A stretch of DNA of 64,000 nucleotides from Bradyrhizobium sp. (GTDB lineage: Bacteria; Pseudomonadota; Alphaproteobacteria; Rhizobiales; Xanthobacteraceae), in assembly GCF_016219575.1 (NCBI RefSeq), contig NZ_JACRMG010000001.1, positions 186,001-250,000 of the forward strand. The letters run 5' to 3'. The notes under the pieces are model-generated. The model saw only the letters and a list, made by a program, of their open reading frames with translations, did no database searches and was not told the DNA's origin. The translations under genes and the position numbers were made by a program. Of the stretch, positions 44,534 to 54,688 are shown piece after piece (the stretch's first letter is position 1; each line of letters begins with the position of its first letter).

Positions 44534-44559
44534 AAAGCCCCGGACAAGGCCGGGGCTTT
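44534..44559 (-). terminator. Rho-independent terminator of the Omp25-like gene
   Basis: AAAGCCCCGG and CCGGGGCTTT, perfect 10-base arms with loop ACAAGG. On the minus strand it is followed by a T-run (TTTTTT with the last arm bases), 20 bases after the porin stop. Confidence 0.88.
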
Positions 44560-44578
44560 CTTGCACAATTCGTTGAAA

Positions 44579-45373
44579 TCAGTACTTCGCGACGACTGGA
44601 CCAGCCATGTTGAAGCGGTAGTTCAGGCCGATCAGGACGACCTGCAGGTCGGGCTGTCGAACATCGACGTCGAACAACCTGCCGGCCCCCAGGGGGCTCA
44701 GCGCCGTCGAAACGAAGGTCGTGCTCTTCGTGCCGCCCAGGTTGATGTAATTGTATTCTGCAAAAACGGACCAGTTGTTGGAGATGAGGTACTCGCCGCC
44801 TACGCCGAGGGCGAGGCCGGAGCGCGTCGCGTCGGCATAGGCGTAACGGCCGACTGGAAGTCCCGGGGCGGCGACATTCCTGTTCTGATCGAAGTGGTCG
44901 TCCACCCACCCGATGCCAGCCTTCCCGTAAAGCAGGAGGTTTGGCGTTGCGAGCCAGCCCAGGCGCACGGTCGCGGTCACGAAGCTCCGGATGTGGGTTG
45001 CATATTCGGCCACTGGATTTCCGATGATCGGAGAGGCGCCCTTGATGTTGCTCCAATCGCCCATGCCCTGGATGCCCACCACCCACTTTCCGCCAAACTG
45101 GTAGTCACACCCGATCTGCCCGCCGGCCACGACACCACTTGCGCTGTGCGAAGCGAGTAGCGCACCGGGCGTGAACGGATCCGTAAGGGGTACGTAGAAA
45201 TCCTTGTCGGACCAGCCGTAGCCCACATTCGCGCCGAGGTAACAGCCGGTCCAGCTCACCGCAGGGAGGGGAGCAACCGGCGCTTTGGTATAGGGTCTTG
45301 CGGCCATGTCGGCCGCGGATGCACCGACCGCGCTCATTGCGAAAGCCAAGAGCGCCAGTGAAATTCGTTTCAT
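44579..45373 (-). CDS. Omp25/RopB-like outer-membrane beta-barrel protein
   Basis: 264 residues. Signal peptide MKRISLALLAFAMSAVGASA, then the rhizobial tag ADMAARPYTKAP. Eight-strand barrel pattern: WTGCYLGANVGYGW, GGQIGCDYQFGGKWVVGIQG, and YLISNNWSVFAEYNYINLG typical of Omp25/31; ends with a Tyr. Abundant outer-membrane protein; own promoter and a strong terminator. Confidence 0.9.
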   Translation of the reverse strand: MKRISLALLAFAMSAVGASAADMAARPYTKAPVAPLPAVSWTGCYLGANVGYGWSDKDFYVPLTDPFTPGALLASHSASGVVAGGQIGCDYQFGGKWVVGIQGMGDWSNIKGASPIIGNPVAEYATHIRSFVTATVRLGWLATPNLLLYGKAGIGWVDDHFDQNRNVAAPGLPVGRYAYADATRSGLALGVGGEYLISNNWSVFAEYNYINLGGTKSTTFVSTALSPLGAGRLFDVDVRQPDLQVVLIGLNYRFNMAGPVVAKY

Positions 45374-45654
45374 GGAGTATCCAATTCAGATGGCCAGCAG
45401 GCTTTCTAGACGGTTTTCAGCTCCGAAAGTGTCTCTGCATCGCAACAGTCGCGGTGGAATCCATGCCTTCGTCGCATCTAGATTGCATCGCTGCGATGTA
45501 ACGCGTCATACAGCGGTCTGCGGTCATCTGAGAGTGATAAGCATTCCGAGGAGCCAAGCTCCGGCTGATGTGAAATTTATGAGATCAACATCCGGCTGAC
45601 CCGCCCTGACCTGTCTCAATTTCGGGGGCGCCAGTATTGGAATCACGGGCGGAA

Positions 45655-46647
45655 CTATTCCGCCGTGATGTTCGCATCCTTGACCACCTTGGCCCAGCGC
45701 ACGCGGTCCCTCGCGATCAGTTGCGCGAGGCGTTCGGGCGGGCCGCCTTGTGCGATCAGGCCCTGCTTGTCGAGCAGGGCGCGAACGCCGGGCTGTGCGA
45801 GGATCTCGTTGAACGTCGCATTGTAGCGGTCGATGATGTCTTTCGGCGTGCCGGCCGGCGCGAGCACGCCGTACCAGAGATCGACATCGAAGCCGCTGAC
45901 GCCAAGCTCCGCCAGCGTCGGCACTTGCGGCGCCTGCGGCGCGCGGGTCTGGCTGCCGACCGCAAGCATGCGTATCTGGCCGCCTTCTGCAAGCGGAAGC
46001 GCGGTGTGCACCGGCAGGAACATGGCCGAGACGTGTCCGCCCGCGAGGTCCTTCACGGCGCCGGCAGAGCCCGCATAGGGAATGTGCGTCAGGTTGACCT
46101 GCGCCGTCAGCTTCAACAGCTCCATGGCGAGATGCTGCGGCGTGCCGCGGCCGGGAGAGGCATAGTTGATCTCGCCCGGCTTGCTGCGGGCGAGCGCGAT
46201 CAGCTCCGCGAACGTCCTGGCGTTGACCGAAGGATGAACCACGAGTGCGAGGACGCCGGTGGCGATCTCGGCGATCGGCGCGAAATCCTTTTCCGGATCG
46301 TAGGGGATCGAGGCGTAGAGGCTCGCATTCATCACGAACGTGTTGACGGTCACCAGAAGGGTCTGGCCGTCGGGAGCCGCGCGCGCCGCTGCCTGCGTGC
46401 CGATATTGCCGCTCGCGCCGGGCTTGGTCTCGACGATGACGGGCTGGTTCCAGCGCTGCTTCAATTCCTCGCCGAGGATGCGCGCGAGCAGATCGGGGCC
46501 CGTGCCGGGCGTAAAGGGAACGAAGAGCCGGATAGGCTGCTGCGACTGTCCCCGGGCGAGGCCCGGCACGGCCGGGACGAGGGCCGCGGCCAGAAGTCCC
46601 AGCGCGGTGCGGCGCGAAAGCGTGCGGCTTGCGGACTCGATCGCCAC
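45655..46647 (-). CDS. Bug/TctC-type tricarboxylate transport binding protein
   Basis: 330 residues from a GTG at 46647 with GGGAGGA four bases upstream; longer frames are rejected. Tat-like or Sec signal (SRRTALGLLAAALVPAVPGLARG, twin Arg). Domain markers IRLFVPFTPGTGPDLLAR, FAELIALARSKPGEINYASPGRG, HIPYAGSAGAVKDLAGG. Periplasmic solute receptor of the tripartite tricarboxylate transporter type. No TctA or TctB gene is nearby, so it is an orphan receptor. Divergent from a flavin monooxygenase gene, perhaps the catabolic partner. Confidence 0.9.
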   Translation of the reverse strand: MAIESASRTLSRRTALGLLAAALVPAVPGLARGQSQQPIRLFVPFTPGTGPDLLARILGEELKQRWNQPVIVETKPGASGNIGTQAAARAAPDGQTLLVTVNTFVMNASLYASIPYDPEKDFAPIAEIATGVLALVVHPSVNARTFAELIALARSKPGEINYASPGRGTPQHLAMELLKLTAQVNLTHIPYAGSAGAVKDLAGGHVSAMFLPVHTALPLAEGGQIRMLAVGSQTRAPQAPQVPTLAELGVSGFDVDLWYGVLAPAGTPKDIIDRYNATFNEILAQPGVRALLDKQGLIAQGGPPERLAQLIARDRVRWAKVVKDANITAE

Positions 46648-46777
46648 GACGTCCTCCCCATCTGCATTGGCGGGTATCAGCCCCGCTCTGATAAAGTCTT
46701 TCAAGTTGAGCCGATAATGTACTATGCGCTGGCCAGCCGCGCCAGCCGCGCGCCGATCACGCCATCGCAAGAACAAG

Positions 46778-48379
46778 ATGAACACAACAGCCGAATCCGC
46801 CACGCAAGTCGTCATTGTCGGAGGCGGGCCGGTCGGTCTTGGCCTCGCCATCGATCTCGGCCAGCGCGGCGTCCGCTGTATTCTGGTCGAGCGCTACACC
46901 AGCCCGCAACCGATCCCGAAGGGCCAGAACCTGACCCAGCGCACGCTGGAGCATTTTCACTTCTGGGGCGCGGAGAAGGCGCTGCGTGCGGCGCGGACGA
47001 TCCCGCGCGACTACGGCATCGGCGGCATGACGTCCTGGGGCACGCTCTTGAGCGGCTACCGCTACGACTGGCTGCAGCGCGAACTGGTGCGGCCCTATTA
47101 CTTCACCGACAATGAACGGCTGCCGCAATACGCCACCGAAGCGGTGCTGCGCCATCGCCTGAGCCAGTTGCCGAACGTCGAGACGGTCTATGGCTGGAGC
47201 GCTACCGGCCTGGCGCAGGATGCCGAAGGCGTGCAAGTGACGATTGCCGATCGCAACGGCGATCGTCATCGCACCTTGCGGGCAGACTATGCGGTCGGCT
47301 GCGACGGCAGCCGCTCGCTGGTGCGCGACGCCGCCGGCATGACGCAGACCCTGACCGACCACGACCGGCTGATGGTGCTGCTGGTGTTTCGCTCGACCGG
47401 CCTGCACAGGCTGCTCGAACGCTTTCCGGGCAAGTCGTTCTACTGCGTGCTGCATCCCGAGCTGAAAGGGTACTGGAAGTTCTTCGGCCGCGTCGATCTC
47501 GGCACCACCTGGTTCTTCCACGCCCCGGTGCCGTCAGGCACCACCAGGGAAAATTTCGATTTCCGCCGCCAGCTGTATGCGGCGGTCGGCGAGGAATTCG
47601 ACGTCGAGTTCGAGCACATCGGCTTCTGGGATCTGCGCATCGCGATATCGGATCAATACCGCAAGGGGCGCGTCTTCATTGCCGGCGACGCCGCGCATAG
47701 CCATCCGCCCTATGGCGGCTATGGGGTCAACACCGGCCTCGAAGATGCCGCCAATCTCGGCTGGAAGCTTGCTGCCGCGCTGCAGGGCTGGGCCGGCGCG
47801 CATCTGCTGGATTCCTACGGCGAGGAGCGGCGGCCGGTGTTCGCATCGACTGCGCGCGACTTCATCGAGAAGGCGATTGCGAGCGACAGGGATTTCCTGT
47901 CCAGGTTCGATCCCGCGATCGACAAGCATGCCTTCGAAGCCGAATGGCAGGCGCGCGCGTCGGGCGCGCGTTCCGAGGTCAATTCGTTCGAGCCCAATTA
48001 TGAAGGCTCGTCGATCGTCGCAGGTCCACCGGGCGCCACCTGCAGCGCGATCGGGTCGCATCAATTCGCCGCACAGGCCGGACATCACCTGGCGCCGCGC
48101 AAATTGTCGTCGGGCAGGAATGTCTTCGAGGAGCTCGGCAGCGGCTTCACGCTGCTCGATTTCGGCGCGCTGGATGCTGCCGCCGCTGCAATCGCGCGTG
48201 CCGCCGGGGCGAGCGGCGTGCCGCTCAAGCTCATCAGCGACGACAGTGCGGAGTTGGCGGAATTCTACAAGGCGAGGCTGGTGCTGGTCCGGCCCGATCA
48301 ATTCGTCGCCTGGGTGTCGGACGGCGACGCGACGGATGCTGCCGGCATCATCCGTCGCGCAGTCGGCGGCCAGTCCTGA
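46778..48379 (+). CDS. FAD-dependent aromatic monooxygenase
   Basis: 533 residues from the ATG at 46778. Rossmann motif VVIVGGGPVGLGLAIDLGQRG and the second FAD motif RVFIAGDAAHSHPPYGGYGVNTGLEDAANLGWKL define the class A flavoprotein hydroxylases (PheA/MhpA-like). C-terminal thioredoxin-like region (about residues 430-533) is typical of the phenol hydroxylase branch. Substrate probably an aromatic compound. Confidence 0.88.
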   Translation: MNTTAESATQVVIVGGGPVGLGLAIDLGQRGVRCILVERYTSPQPIPKGQNLTQRTLEHFHFWGAEKALRAARTIPRDYGIGGMTSWGTLLSGYRYDWLQRELVRPYYFTDNERLPQYATEAVLRHRLSQLPNVETVYGWSATGLAQDAEGVQVTIADRNGDRHRTLRADYAVGCDGSRSLVRDAAGMTQTLTDHDRLMVLLVFRSTGLHRLLERFPGKSFYCVLHPELKGYWKFFGRVDLGTTWFFHAPVPSGTTRENFDFRRQLYAAVGEEFDVEFEHIGFWDLRIAISDQYRKGRVFIAGDAAHSHPPYGGYGVNTGLEDAANLGWKLAAALQGWAGAHLLDSYGEERRPVFASTARDFIEKAIASDRDFLSRFDPAIDKHAFEAEWQARASGARSEVNSFEPNYEGSSIVAGPPGATCSAIGSHQFAAQAGHHLAPRKLSSGRNVFEELGSGFTLLDFGALDAAAAAIARAAGASGVPLKLISDDSAELAEFYKARLVLVRPDQFVAWVSDGDATDAAGIIRRAVGGQS

Positions 48380-48425
48380 CGAAGACGGCGATGCCGCTGC
48401 TAGGGCGGCATCGCCGGCGAAGCGG

Positions 48426-48662
48426 TCAGGCCGTCTTTTTGCGAGGCTCGTCCTCGTCGTCTTCTTCGTCGTCTTCCGATTCCTCGTCGTCCGACTCCTC
48501 GGCCTCGACGAGTTCAAGCACGGCAAGCGGTAGCGTTTCGCGGAACAAATCGCCTTCGCCGCCCATCCACAGGCACGCGACGGCATCCTCGTTGACTTCC
48601 ACCACCGTCAGCGCATGGCCGCCGGATTTCAGCGTGACGACGTTGCCCGGTTTCAGTTCCAT
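48426..48662 (-). CDS. DUF2158 (YodC-like) protein with acidic tail
   Basis: 78 residues from the ATG at 48662 (AAAGGAG upstream). DUF2158 core MELKPGNVVTLKSGGHALTV and VACLWMGGEGDLF. The last third is a run of Glu, Asp and Ser followed by basic residues, not part of the family core. Function unknown. Confidence 0.85.
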   Translation of the reverse strand: MELKPGNVVTLKSGGHALTVVEVNEDAVACLWMGGEGDLFRETLPLAVLELVEAEESDDEESEDDEEDDEDEPRKKTA

Positions 48663-48749
48663 GAAAGCTCCTTTCGAAAATCTCGCCGAGAGATTCGGAA
48701 GGATAGCGGCCGGCCATGACAGGCCGATCACGGTCGTGCTGTCTCAACT

Positions 48750-48838
48750 CGTCATGCCCGGGGCTCGTCCCGGGCATCCATGTCTTTCTTTCCTGCTGGC
48801 CAAAGTCGTGGATGGCCGGGTCAAGCCCGGCCATGACG
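48750..48838. repeat. Palindromic repeat, GTCATGGCCGGG family, copy 4
   Basis: CGTCATGCCCGGGGCTCGTC at left and AAGCCCGGCCATGACG at right; inner CCATGTCTT / AAGTCGTGGATGG. Same length as copies 1-3 with the arm cores swapped. Confidence 0.8.
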
Positions 48839-48858
48839 CGACCAGATACCTGGTCGCG

Positions 48859-49587
48859 TCACTTCGGCAGCAATTCACCGAGCGAGCGGATGATGCGGTC
48901 CGGCTTTACGGTCGAGCCTGGCGGCAGGCCGTCACCGTGGACGTCCATCCAGATCGCGTAGATGCCGAGGCGTTGCGGCACCTCGACTTCCCATTCGAGG
49001 TTGTCGCCGATCATCCAGGTATCGCGCGCGGTGACGCCGAGGGCGTCCATGGCGTGCAGATAGGCGCGCTCCTCCGGCTTGCCGAAACCGTGCTCGCCCT
49101 CGATCTGGATATGGTGGAAGCGATGCGCGAGTTCGAAGCGCTCGACCTTGGCGCGCTGGGTGTCGGCCGCGCCGTTGGTGACCAGCGCGAGCTTGATGCC
49201 GAGGGCGCGCAGCGCGTCGATCGCGTCATGCGCGCCGGGGAAGATGAACATCTCTTCCTCGCGATAGCAGGTAAAGCGATCGGCAATGCGGATGGCGAGA
49301 TCGGCAGGCAGCCGCGGATGGCCGGCGGCGGCAAGCGCCTCAAACGCGCCCTGTACCGTTACCCGCCGTGCCTCGCCGAGCTTCAGCCGCCATGCCGGCT
49401 CGGCGGTCGACCAGAAGTCCCGCGCGAAGGTGAGAACGGCGGCGGCGACCTCCCGCGGCGGCAGCGGCGCCAGTTCATCGGCGAACTCGAAGGCGATATG
49501 ATTCCACGCGATCTCCGGCCGGCCATAGGCCGACAGGATGGTGTCGTCCATGTCGATCAGCATCGCGCGTGGAAGCTTCACGGCCAT
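48859..49587 (-). CDS. HAD-superfamily hydrolase
   Basis: 242 residues from the ATG at 49587, overlapping the end of hemF by 10 bases. Motif I LIDMDDTI (D-x-D with DxDxT), motif [10 protein letters not shown], Lys before KPEERAY (FGKPEE) and motif [14 protein letters not shown] phosphatase-like HAD enzyme; substrate unknown. End of the trmL/queE/hemF group on the minus strand. Confidence 0.9.
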   Translation of the reverse strand: MAVKLPRAMLIDMDDTILSAYGRPEIAWNHIAFEFADELAPLPPREVAAAVLTFARDFWSTAEPAWRLKLGEARRVTVQGAFEALAAAGHPRLPADLAIRIADRFTCYREEEMFIFPGAHDAIDALRALGIKLALVTNGAADTQRAKVERFELAHRFHHIQIEGEHGFGKPEERAYLHAMDALGVTARDTWMIGDNLEWEVEVPQRLGIYAIWMDVHGDGLPPGSTVKPDRIIRSLGELLPK

Positions 49588-50465
49588 TTCACCTCCGGCG
49601 GCATGGAGGAGAGGATGGAATCGACATTGCCGCCGGTCTTCAACCCGAAGATGGTGCCGCGGTCGTAGAGCAGGTTGAACTCGACATAGCGGCCGCGGCG
49701 GATCAGTTGCTCCTCGCGGTCGGCGGCGGTCCAGGGCGTCGCGAAATTGCGCCGCACCAGCTCGGGATAGATCTTCAGGAAGGCGCGGCCGACTTCCTGC
49801 GTAAAGACGAGGTCGGCCTCCCAGTCGCCGCTGTCGTGCCAGTCGTAGAAGATGCCGCCGATGCCGCGCGGCTCCTTGCGGTGCGGCAGGTAGAAATATT
49901 CGTCGCACCACTTCTTGTACTTGTCGTAATCGGCGACGCCGTTGTGTCCGCTGCAGGCCTGCTTCATCGCGGCATGGAAGGCTGCCGTATCGGCATCTTC
50001 CTGGGTGCGGCGGCGATCGAGCACCGGCGTCAGGTCGGCGCCGCCGCCGAACCACGCCTTGGTGGTGACGACGAAGCGCGTGTTCATGTGCACCGCCGGC
50101 ACGTGCGGATTCCTCATATGCGCGATCAGCGAAATGCCGGACGCCCAGAAGCGGGGATCGTCGGCGGCGCCGGGAATTTGCCCGCGGAATTCCGGGGCGA
50201 ACTCGCCATGCACGGTCGAGCAGTGCACGCCGACCTTCTCGAACAACCGCCCGCGCATGATCGACATCACCCCGCCACCGCCCTTGGCGCCGGAGTGGTC
50301 GGTGCGCTCCCACGGCGTGCGCACGAAGCGCCCGGCCTCGCCCGGATAGAGCGGGGCAGGGGCTTCGTCCTCGAGCCTCTCGAAGGCGGCGCAAATCTGG
50401 TCGCGCAAGGCCTCGAACCAGCTTCGCGCGCGTGCCTTGCGTTGTTCGATCAGGGATGCGTCCAT
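49578..50465 (-). CDS. hemF: Coproporphyrinogen III oxidase, aerobic
   Basis: 295 residues. Oxygen-dependent conversion of coproporphyrinogen III to protoporphyrinogen IX in heme synthesis. Family blocks [26 protein letters not shown] and [10 protein letters not shown], and the C-terminal [18 protein letters not shown] are conserved. 6 bases after queE; overlaps the HAD gene. Confidence 0.96.
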   Translation of the reverse strand: MDASLIEQRKARARSWFEALRDQICAAFERLEDEAPAPLYPGEAGRFVRTPWERTDHSGAKGGGGVMSIMRGRLFEKVGVHCSTVHGEFAPEFRGQIPGAADDPRFWASGISLIAHMRNPHVPAVHMNTRFVVTTKAWFGGGADLTPVLDRRRTQEDADTAAFHAAMKQACSGHNGVADYDKYKKWCDEYFYLPHRKEPRGIGGIFYDWHDSGDWEADLVFTQEVGRAFLKIYPELVRRNFATPWTAADREEQLIRRGRYVEFNLLYDRGTIFGLKTGGNVDSILSSMPPEVKWP

Positions 50466-50471
50466 GCGGTC

Positions 50472-51104
50472 CTACCTGATACCGAGTGTCTTGTGCGTCT
50501 GCAGGCTGAGCCGCCACTTGGGATGGCGCAGGCAATAGTCGATGGCGCGCGCGGTGTTTTGCGCCGCGTCCGGTCCGTCCATCGGCTGCAGCGAGAAGCG
50601 CTCGAAGTCCATGCCTGTGAATTCTTCCGGCTGTGCACCGGCCTGCGGATAGACCAGCTTCAGCTCGTGCCCGCGCTTGAGCACGAGCTCGGCGCCGGCC
50701 TTCGGGCTGACGCAGATCCAGTCCATGCCGTCGGGCGGAATAATCGTGCCGTTGGTTTCGACCGCCACCGCAAAGCCGCGCGCATGCAGCGCGTCGATCA
50801 GCGCCTGGTCGACCTGCAGCAGCGGCTCGCCGCCTGTCAGCACCACGTAGCGGCCGGCGTCCTCGCCGGTCCATTGCGCCGCGATGGTGTCGGCGAGTTC
50901 GTCCGCGCTCGCAAAGCGGCCGCCCAGGGTGCCGTCGGTGCCGACGAAATCGGTGTCGCAGAACTGGCAGACGGCATTGGCGCGGTCCTGCTCGCGGCCG
51001 CTCCAGAGGTTGCAGCCGGAGAACCGGCAAAATACCGCCGCCCGCCCGGCGTGAGCGCCTTCGCCCTGCAGGGTCAGAAATATCTCTTTGACGGCGTAGC
51101 TCAC
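50472..51104 (-). CDS. queE: 7-carboxy-7-deazaguanine synthase
   Basis: 210 residues. Radical SAM enzyme of queuosine/7-deazapurine synthesis. It has the unusual CX14CX2C cluster motif (C31, C46, C49) found in some QueE proteins in place of CX3CX2C. GGEP (VVLTGGEPLLQ) and SPKAGAELV segments are present. Other que genes are not in the window. Followed by hemF after 6 bases. Confidence 0.94.
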   Translation of the reverse strand: MSYAVKEIFLTLQGEGAHAGRAAVFCRFSGCNLWSGREQDRANAVCQFCDTDFVGTDGTLGGRFASADELADTIAAQWTGEDAGRYVVLTGGEPLLQVDQALIDALHARGFAVAVETNGTIIPPDGMDWICVSPKAGAELVLKRGHELKLVYPQAGAQPEEFTGMDFERFSLQPMDGPDAAQNTARAIDYCLRHPKWRLSLQTHKTLGIR

Positions 51105-51118
51105 CAGCTCTCCTCAGA

Positions 51119-51577
51119 TTAGCTTGCAGCGGGACGGGTCTGCCGCAGCGCCTCGCCGATGGCCATGGCCGCCGCCATCGCGACATTGAGCGAGCGCAGT
51201 CCCGGCTTGATCGGGATGACCAGCCGCGCATCGGCGGCCGCTACGACCTCGTCGGTCACGCCTGCGGACTCCCGTCCGAACAGCAGGATATCGGCCGGTT
51301 CGTAGGCGTAATCAAGGTAGGAACGGGCTCCCTTGGTGGTGAACAGCACCAGCCGGTGGCCGAGGCCGCGCCGCCATTGCTCGAATTTCGGCCAGGAGTC
51401 GTGGCGGGTCAGGCGGACCTGGTCGAGATAGTCCATTCCCGCCCGGCGGAAGGTCCGGTCCGAGGTGGCAAAGCCGGCCGGCTCGATAATGTGGGCGGCG
51501 ACGTCCAGGCAGGCGCAGAGCCGCAGAATCGTGCCGGTATTCTGGGGGATGTCGGGCTGGAAAAGCGCGATCTGCAT
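51119..51577 (-). CDS. trmL: tRNA (cytidine/uridine-34-2'-O)-methyltransferase
   Basis: 152 residues, SPOUT fold. MQIALFQPDIPQNTGTILRL opening, LLFGRESAGV and LVIPIKPGLRSLNVAMAAA at the knot are the TrmL motifs. Methylates the wobble base of certain leucine tRNAs. Upstream of queE on the same strand, both acting on tRNA wobble positions. Confidence 0.94.
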   Translation of the reverse strand: MQIALFQPDIPQNTGTILRLCACLDVAAHIIEPAGFATSDRTFRRAGMDYLDQVRLTRHDSWPKFEQWRRGLGHRLVLFTTKGARSYLDYAYEPADILLFGRESAGVTDEVVAAADARLVIPIKPGLRSLNVAMAAAMAIGEALRQTRPAAS

Positions 51578-51869
51578 GGCGTCGCCGGGCCTCCGGAAGC
51601 TCCGCTGAAATGTCTGGATAAATCGTGCCCTTGCGCGGAATTAGTGCATTGCACGTGTGCGAGCGGATAGCGGGCTTGCGCTCGCCCGGCAAGGGTGCCA
51701 ATAGAACGATTCTGGACTGGCTGTTCTGCCCGTGGGGCGCGGAAAAAGCGGTCTTTCTGCCGCCGCGGGGCACGCGGGCGCCGGCAGCCTGCCAAAGGGT
51801 TTGGGCGTATTCGTCTGGCCGATCCCTGGGGCGGTTCCACCGGCAGCAGCTTGGAAAGGGTTAGGGATC

Positions 51870-52400
51870 GTGACGACAGCGTCTTCGGCGGATCATCCGA
51901 CACGCCGTGATTTCCTTTTTGTTGCAACCGGAGCCGTCGCCGGTGTCGGCGCGGCCATCACAGCCTGGCCGTTCATCTCGCAGATGAACCCGGACGCCTC
52001 GACGATCGCGGCCGGTGCGCCGATCGAGGTCGACCTGACCCCGATCGCCGAAGGCCAGGACATCAAGGTGTTCTGGCGCGGCAAGCCGATCTACATCAGC
52101 CACCGCACCAAGAAGCAGGTCGAGGAAGCGCAGAAGACGCCGCTCAAGGATCTGCCCGATCCGCAGACCGACCAGCAGCGCACCAAGCCGGGCCACGAGC
52201 AGTGGCTGGTCGTGGTCGGCATCTGCACCCATCTCGGCTGCATCCCGATCGCGCATGAAGGCAGCTACAACGGCTTCTTCTGTCCCTGCCACGGTTCGGT
52301 CTACGACACCTCCGGCCGCATCCGTCAGGGTCCGGCGCCGACCAACTTGCCCGTGCCGCCCTACGCATTTCTCACCGACACCAAAATCCAGATCGGCTAA
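51870..52400 (+). CDS. petA: Rieske iron-sulfur subunit of the cytochrome bc1 complex
   Basis: 176 residues from a GTG at 51870. Tat-type start [19 protein letters not shown] with R12-R13, anchoring helix, then the 2Fe-2S ligand loops CTHLGC and CPCHGS. Corresponds to fbcF of rhizobia. Followed by the fused cytochrome b/c1 gene, forming the ubiquinol-cytochrome c reductase operon. Confidence 0.96.
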   Translation: MTTASSADHPTRRDFLFVATGAVAGVGAAITAWPFISQMNPDASTIAAGAPIEVDLTPIAEGQDIKVFWRGKPIYISHRTKKQVEEAQKTPLKDLPDPQTDQQRTKPGHEQWLVVVGICTHLGCIPIAHEGSYNGFFCPCHGSVYDTSGRIRQGPAPTNLPVPPYAFLTDTKIQIG

Positions 52401-52462
52401 GGCTCCGGGCTCCGTCCGGACCTCACGCCGTCGCGTCGTTCTACTTCCTCAGGATCGCATCA

Positions 52463-54526
52463 ATGAGCGGACCATCCGATTTCCAGCCGACCAATCCCGC
52501 CTTGAAGTGGATCGAACGGCGCCTCCCCATCATGGGGCTCATGCATTCCTCGTTCGTGGCGTATCCGACGCCGCGTAACCTGAACTACTGGTGGACCTTC
52601 GGCGCCATCCTTTCGATGATGCTGGCGGTGCAGATCGTGACCGGCGTGATCCTGGCCATGCACTACACGCCGCATGCCGATCTCGCCTTCAAGTCGGTGG
52701 AACTGATCGTCCGCGACGTGAACTTCGGCTGGCTGCTGCGCAACATGCACGCCGTCGGCGCCTCGATGTTCTTCCTCGCCGTCTACATCCACATGTTCCG
52801 CGGCCTCTATTACGGGTCGTACAAGGAGCCGCGCGAGGTGCTGTGGATCCTCGGCGTGATCATCTACCTCCTGATGATGGCGACCGGTTTCATGGGCTAC
52901 GTGCTGCCGTGGGGCCAGATGAGCTTCTGGGGCGCCACCGTCATCACCAACCTTTTCTCGGCCATTCCCTATGTCGGCGACAGCATCGTGACGCTGCTGT
53001 GGGGCGGCTATGCGGTCGGCAATCCGACCCTGAACCGCTTCTTCTCGCTGCACTACCTGCTGCCCTTCGTGATCGCCGGCGTCGTCGTGCTGCACGTCTG
53101 GGCGCTGCATGTTTCCGGCCAGAACAACCCCGACGGCGTCGAGCCGAAGACCGCCAAGGACACCGTGCCGTTCACGCCGCACGCCACCATCAAGGACTTC
53201 TTCGGCGTGTCCTGCTTCCTGCTGCTCTACGCCTGGTTCATCTTCTACATGCCGAACTATCTCGGCGAGGCCGACAACTACATTCCGGCCAACCCTGCCG
53301 TGACGCCCCCGCACATCGTGCCCGAATGGTACTACCTGCCGTTCTACGCGATCCTGCGCTCGATCCCGAACAAGCTCGCCGGCGTGGTGGCGATGTTTGC
53401 GGCGATCGTCGTGCTGGCCTTCCTGCCCTGGCTCGACACGGCCAGGACCAGGTCGTCGAAGTACCGCCCGCTGGCCAAGCAGTTCTTCTGGATCTTCGTG
53501 GTGGTCTGCGTCCTGCTCGGCTATCTCGGCGCCCAGCCGCCGGAGGGCATCTACGTGATCGCCGGCCGCATCCTGACGGTGATGTACTTCGCCTACTTCC
53601 TGATCCTGCTGCCGCTGCTGAGCCGGATCGAGACGCCGCGCCCGGTGCCGAACTCGATCGCGGATGCCGTGCTGGCCAAGAGCGGCAAGGCCGCCTCGAT
53701 CGCGGCCGCGTTCCTGATTGCCGGCGGCCTGCTGGTCGGCGGCGCGCAGACTGCACGCGCCGAGGACAGCCATGGCGTGTCGCCGCCCGCCAACAAATGG
53801 TCGTTTGCGGGTCCCGTCGGCACCTTCGATCGCGGCGCGCTGCAGCGCGGCCTCAAGGTCTACAAGGAAGTCTGCGCCTCCTGCCACGGCCTGTCCTACA
53901 TCGCCTTCCGTAACCTCGCCGACCCCGGCGGCCCCGGCTACTCGGTGGCGCAGGCCGCGGCCTTTGCCTCCGAATACAAGATCAAGGACGGCCCGAACGA
54001 TGCGGGCGACATGTTCGAGCGCCCGGGCCGGCCGGCGGACTACTTCCCGTCACCGTTCCCGAACGAGCAGGCGGCCCGCACGGCCAATGGCGGCGCCGCT
54101 CCGCCGGACCTGTCGCTGATCACCAAGGCGCGCTCCTACAAGCGCGGCTTCCCGATGTTCGTGTTCGACGTGTTCACGCAGTACCAGGAGCAGGGCCCGG
54201 ACTATGTCGCGGCCGTGCTGCAGGGCTACCAGGACAAGGCGCCGGCCGGTTTCACGCTGCCGGAGGGCTCCTACTACAACACCTACTTCCCCGGCCACGC
54301 CATCAAGATGCCTAAGCCGCTCTCCGACGGTCAGGTCACCTATGACGACGGCTCGCCGGCCACCGTTGCGCAATATTCCAAGGACGTCACCCACTTCCTG
54401 ATGTGGACCGCCGAGCCGCACATGGAAGCGCGCAAGAAGCTCGGCCTGCAGGTGTTCGTGTTCCTGATCCTGCTGGCGGGCCTGCTCTACTTCACCAAGA
54501 AGAAGGTCTGGGCCTCGTCCCACTGA
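52463..54526 (+). CDS. petBC (fbcH): Cytochrome b/c1 fusion preprotein of the bc1 complex
   Basis: 687 residues. Residues 1-410 are cytochrome b (eight helices, heme His pairs in [22 protein letters not shown] and [30 protein letters not shown]o motif). After a linker with a hydrophobic segment ending TARAED that serves as internal signal peptide, residues about 435-687 are cytochrome c1 with heme motif CASCH (C471-H475) and a C-terminal anchor helix. In Bradyrhizobium the fbcH precursor is processed into the two subunits; the same is expected here. Confidence 0.96.
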   Translation: MSGPSDFQPTNPALKWIERRLPIMGLMHSSFVAYPTPRNLNYWWTFGAILSMMLAVQIVTGVILAMHYTPHADLAFKSVELIVRDVNFGWLLRNMHAVGASMFFLAVYIHMFRGLYYGSYKEPREVLWILGVIIYLLMMATGFMGYVLPWGQMSFWGATVITNLFSAIPYVGDSIVTLLWGGYAVGNPTLNRFFSLHYLLPFVIAGVVVLHVWALHVSGQNNPDGVEPKTAKDTVPFTPHATIKDFFGVSCFLLLYAWFIFYMPNYLGEADNYIPANPAVTPPHIVPEWYYLPFYAILRSIPNKLAGVVAMFAAIVVLAFLPWLDTARTRSSKYRPLAKQFFWIFVVVCVLLGYLGAQPPEGIYVIAGRILTVMYFAYFLILLPLLSRIETPRPVPNSIADAVLAKSGKAASIAAAFLIAGGLLVGGAQTARAEDSHGVSPPANKWSFAGPVGTFDRGALQRGLKVYKEVCASCHGLSYIAFRNLADPGGPGYSVAQAAAFASEYKIKDGPNDAGDMFERPGRPADYFPSPFPNEQAARTANGGAAPPDLSLITKARSYKRGFPMFVFDVFTQYQEQGPDYVAAVLQGYQDKAPAGFTLPEGSYYNTYFPGHAIKMPKPLSDGQVTYDDGSPATVAQYSKDVTHFLMWTAEPHMEARKKLGLQVFVFLILLAGLLYFTKKKVWASSH

Positions 54527-54550
54527 GCTTCGGCGAAGCACAATTCCGGA

Positions 54551-54573
54551 AAAGCCCCTTCGGGGGCTTTTTT
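54551..54573 (+). terminator. Rho-independent terminator of petABC
   Basis: AAAGCCCC, loop TTCG, GGGGCTTT, then TTT. Perfect 8-base stem with a stable UUCG tetraloop, 25 bases after the stop. Confidence 0.92.
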
Positions 54574-54688
54574 GTTGTCCGCCTTCGCGTCCCGGACGCG
54601 GCGCAGCGCTTCTTCAGCGGTGCGCCGCAGCGCCGGGACCCGAATTTTCGTGAGGTGGTTTGCTGCCGGGGTCGACGCGGCGCCTCCT

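Noticed and set aside
42625..44568. A 647-codon minus-strand frame from the TauE/SafE gene to beyond the secreted-protein genes
   Set aside because: Shadow of three real genes; only its first codons contain the genuine Bug-family remnant reported separately.
51900..54541. Antisense frames opposite petA and petBC rich in His, Asp and Gln
   Set aside because: Mirror images of the bc1 genes; composition is an artefact of codon bias.
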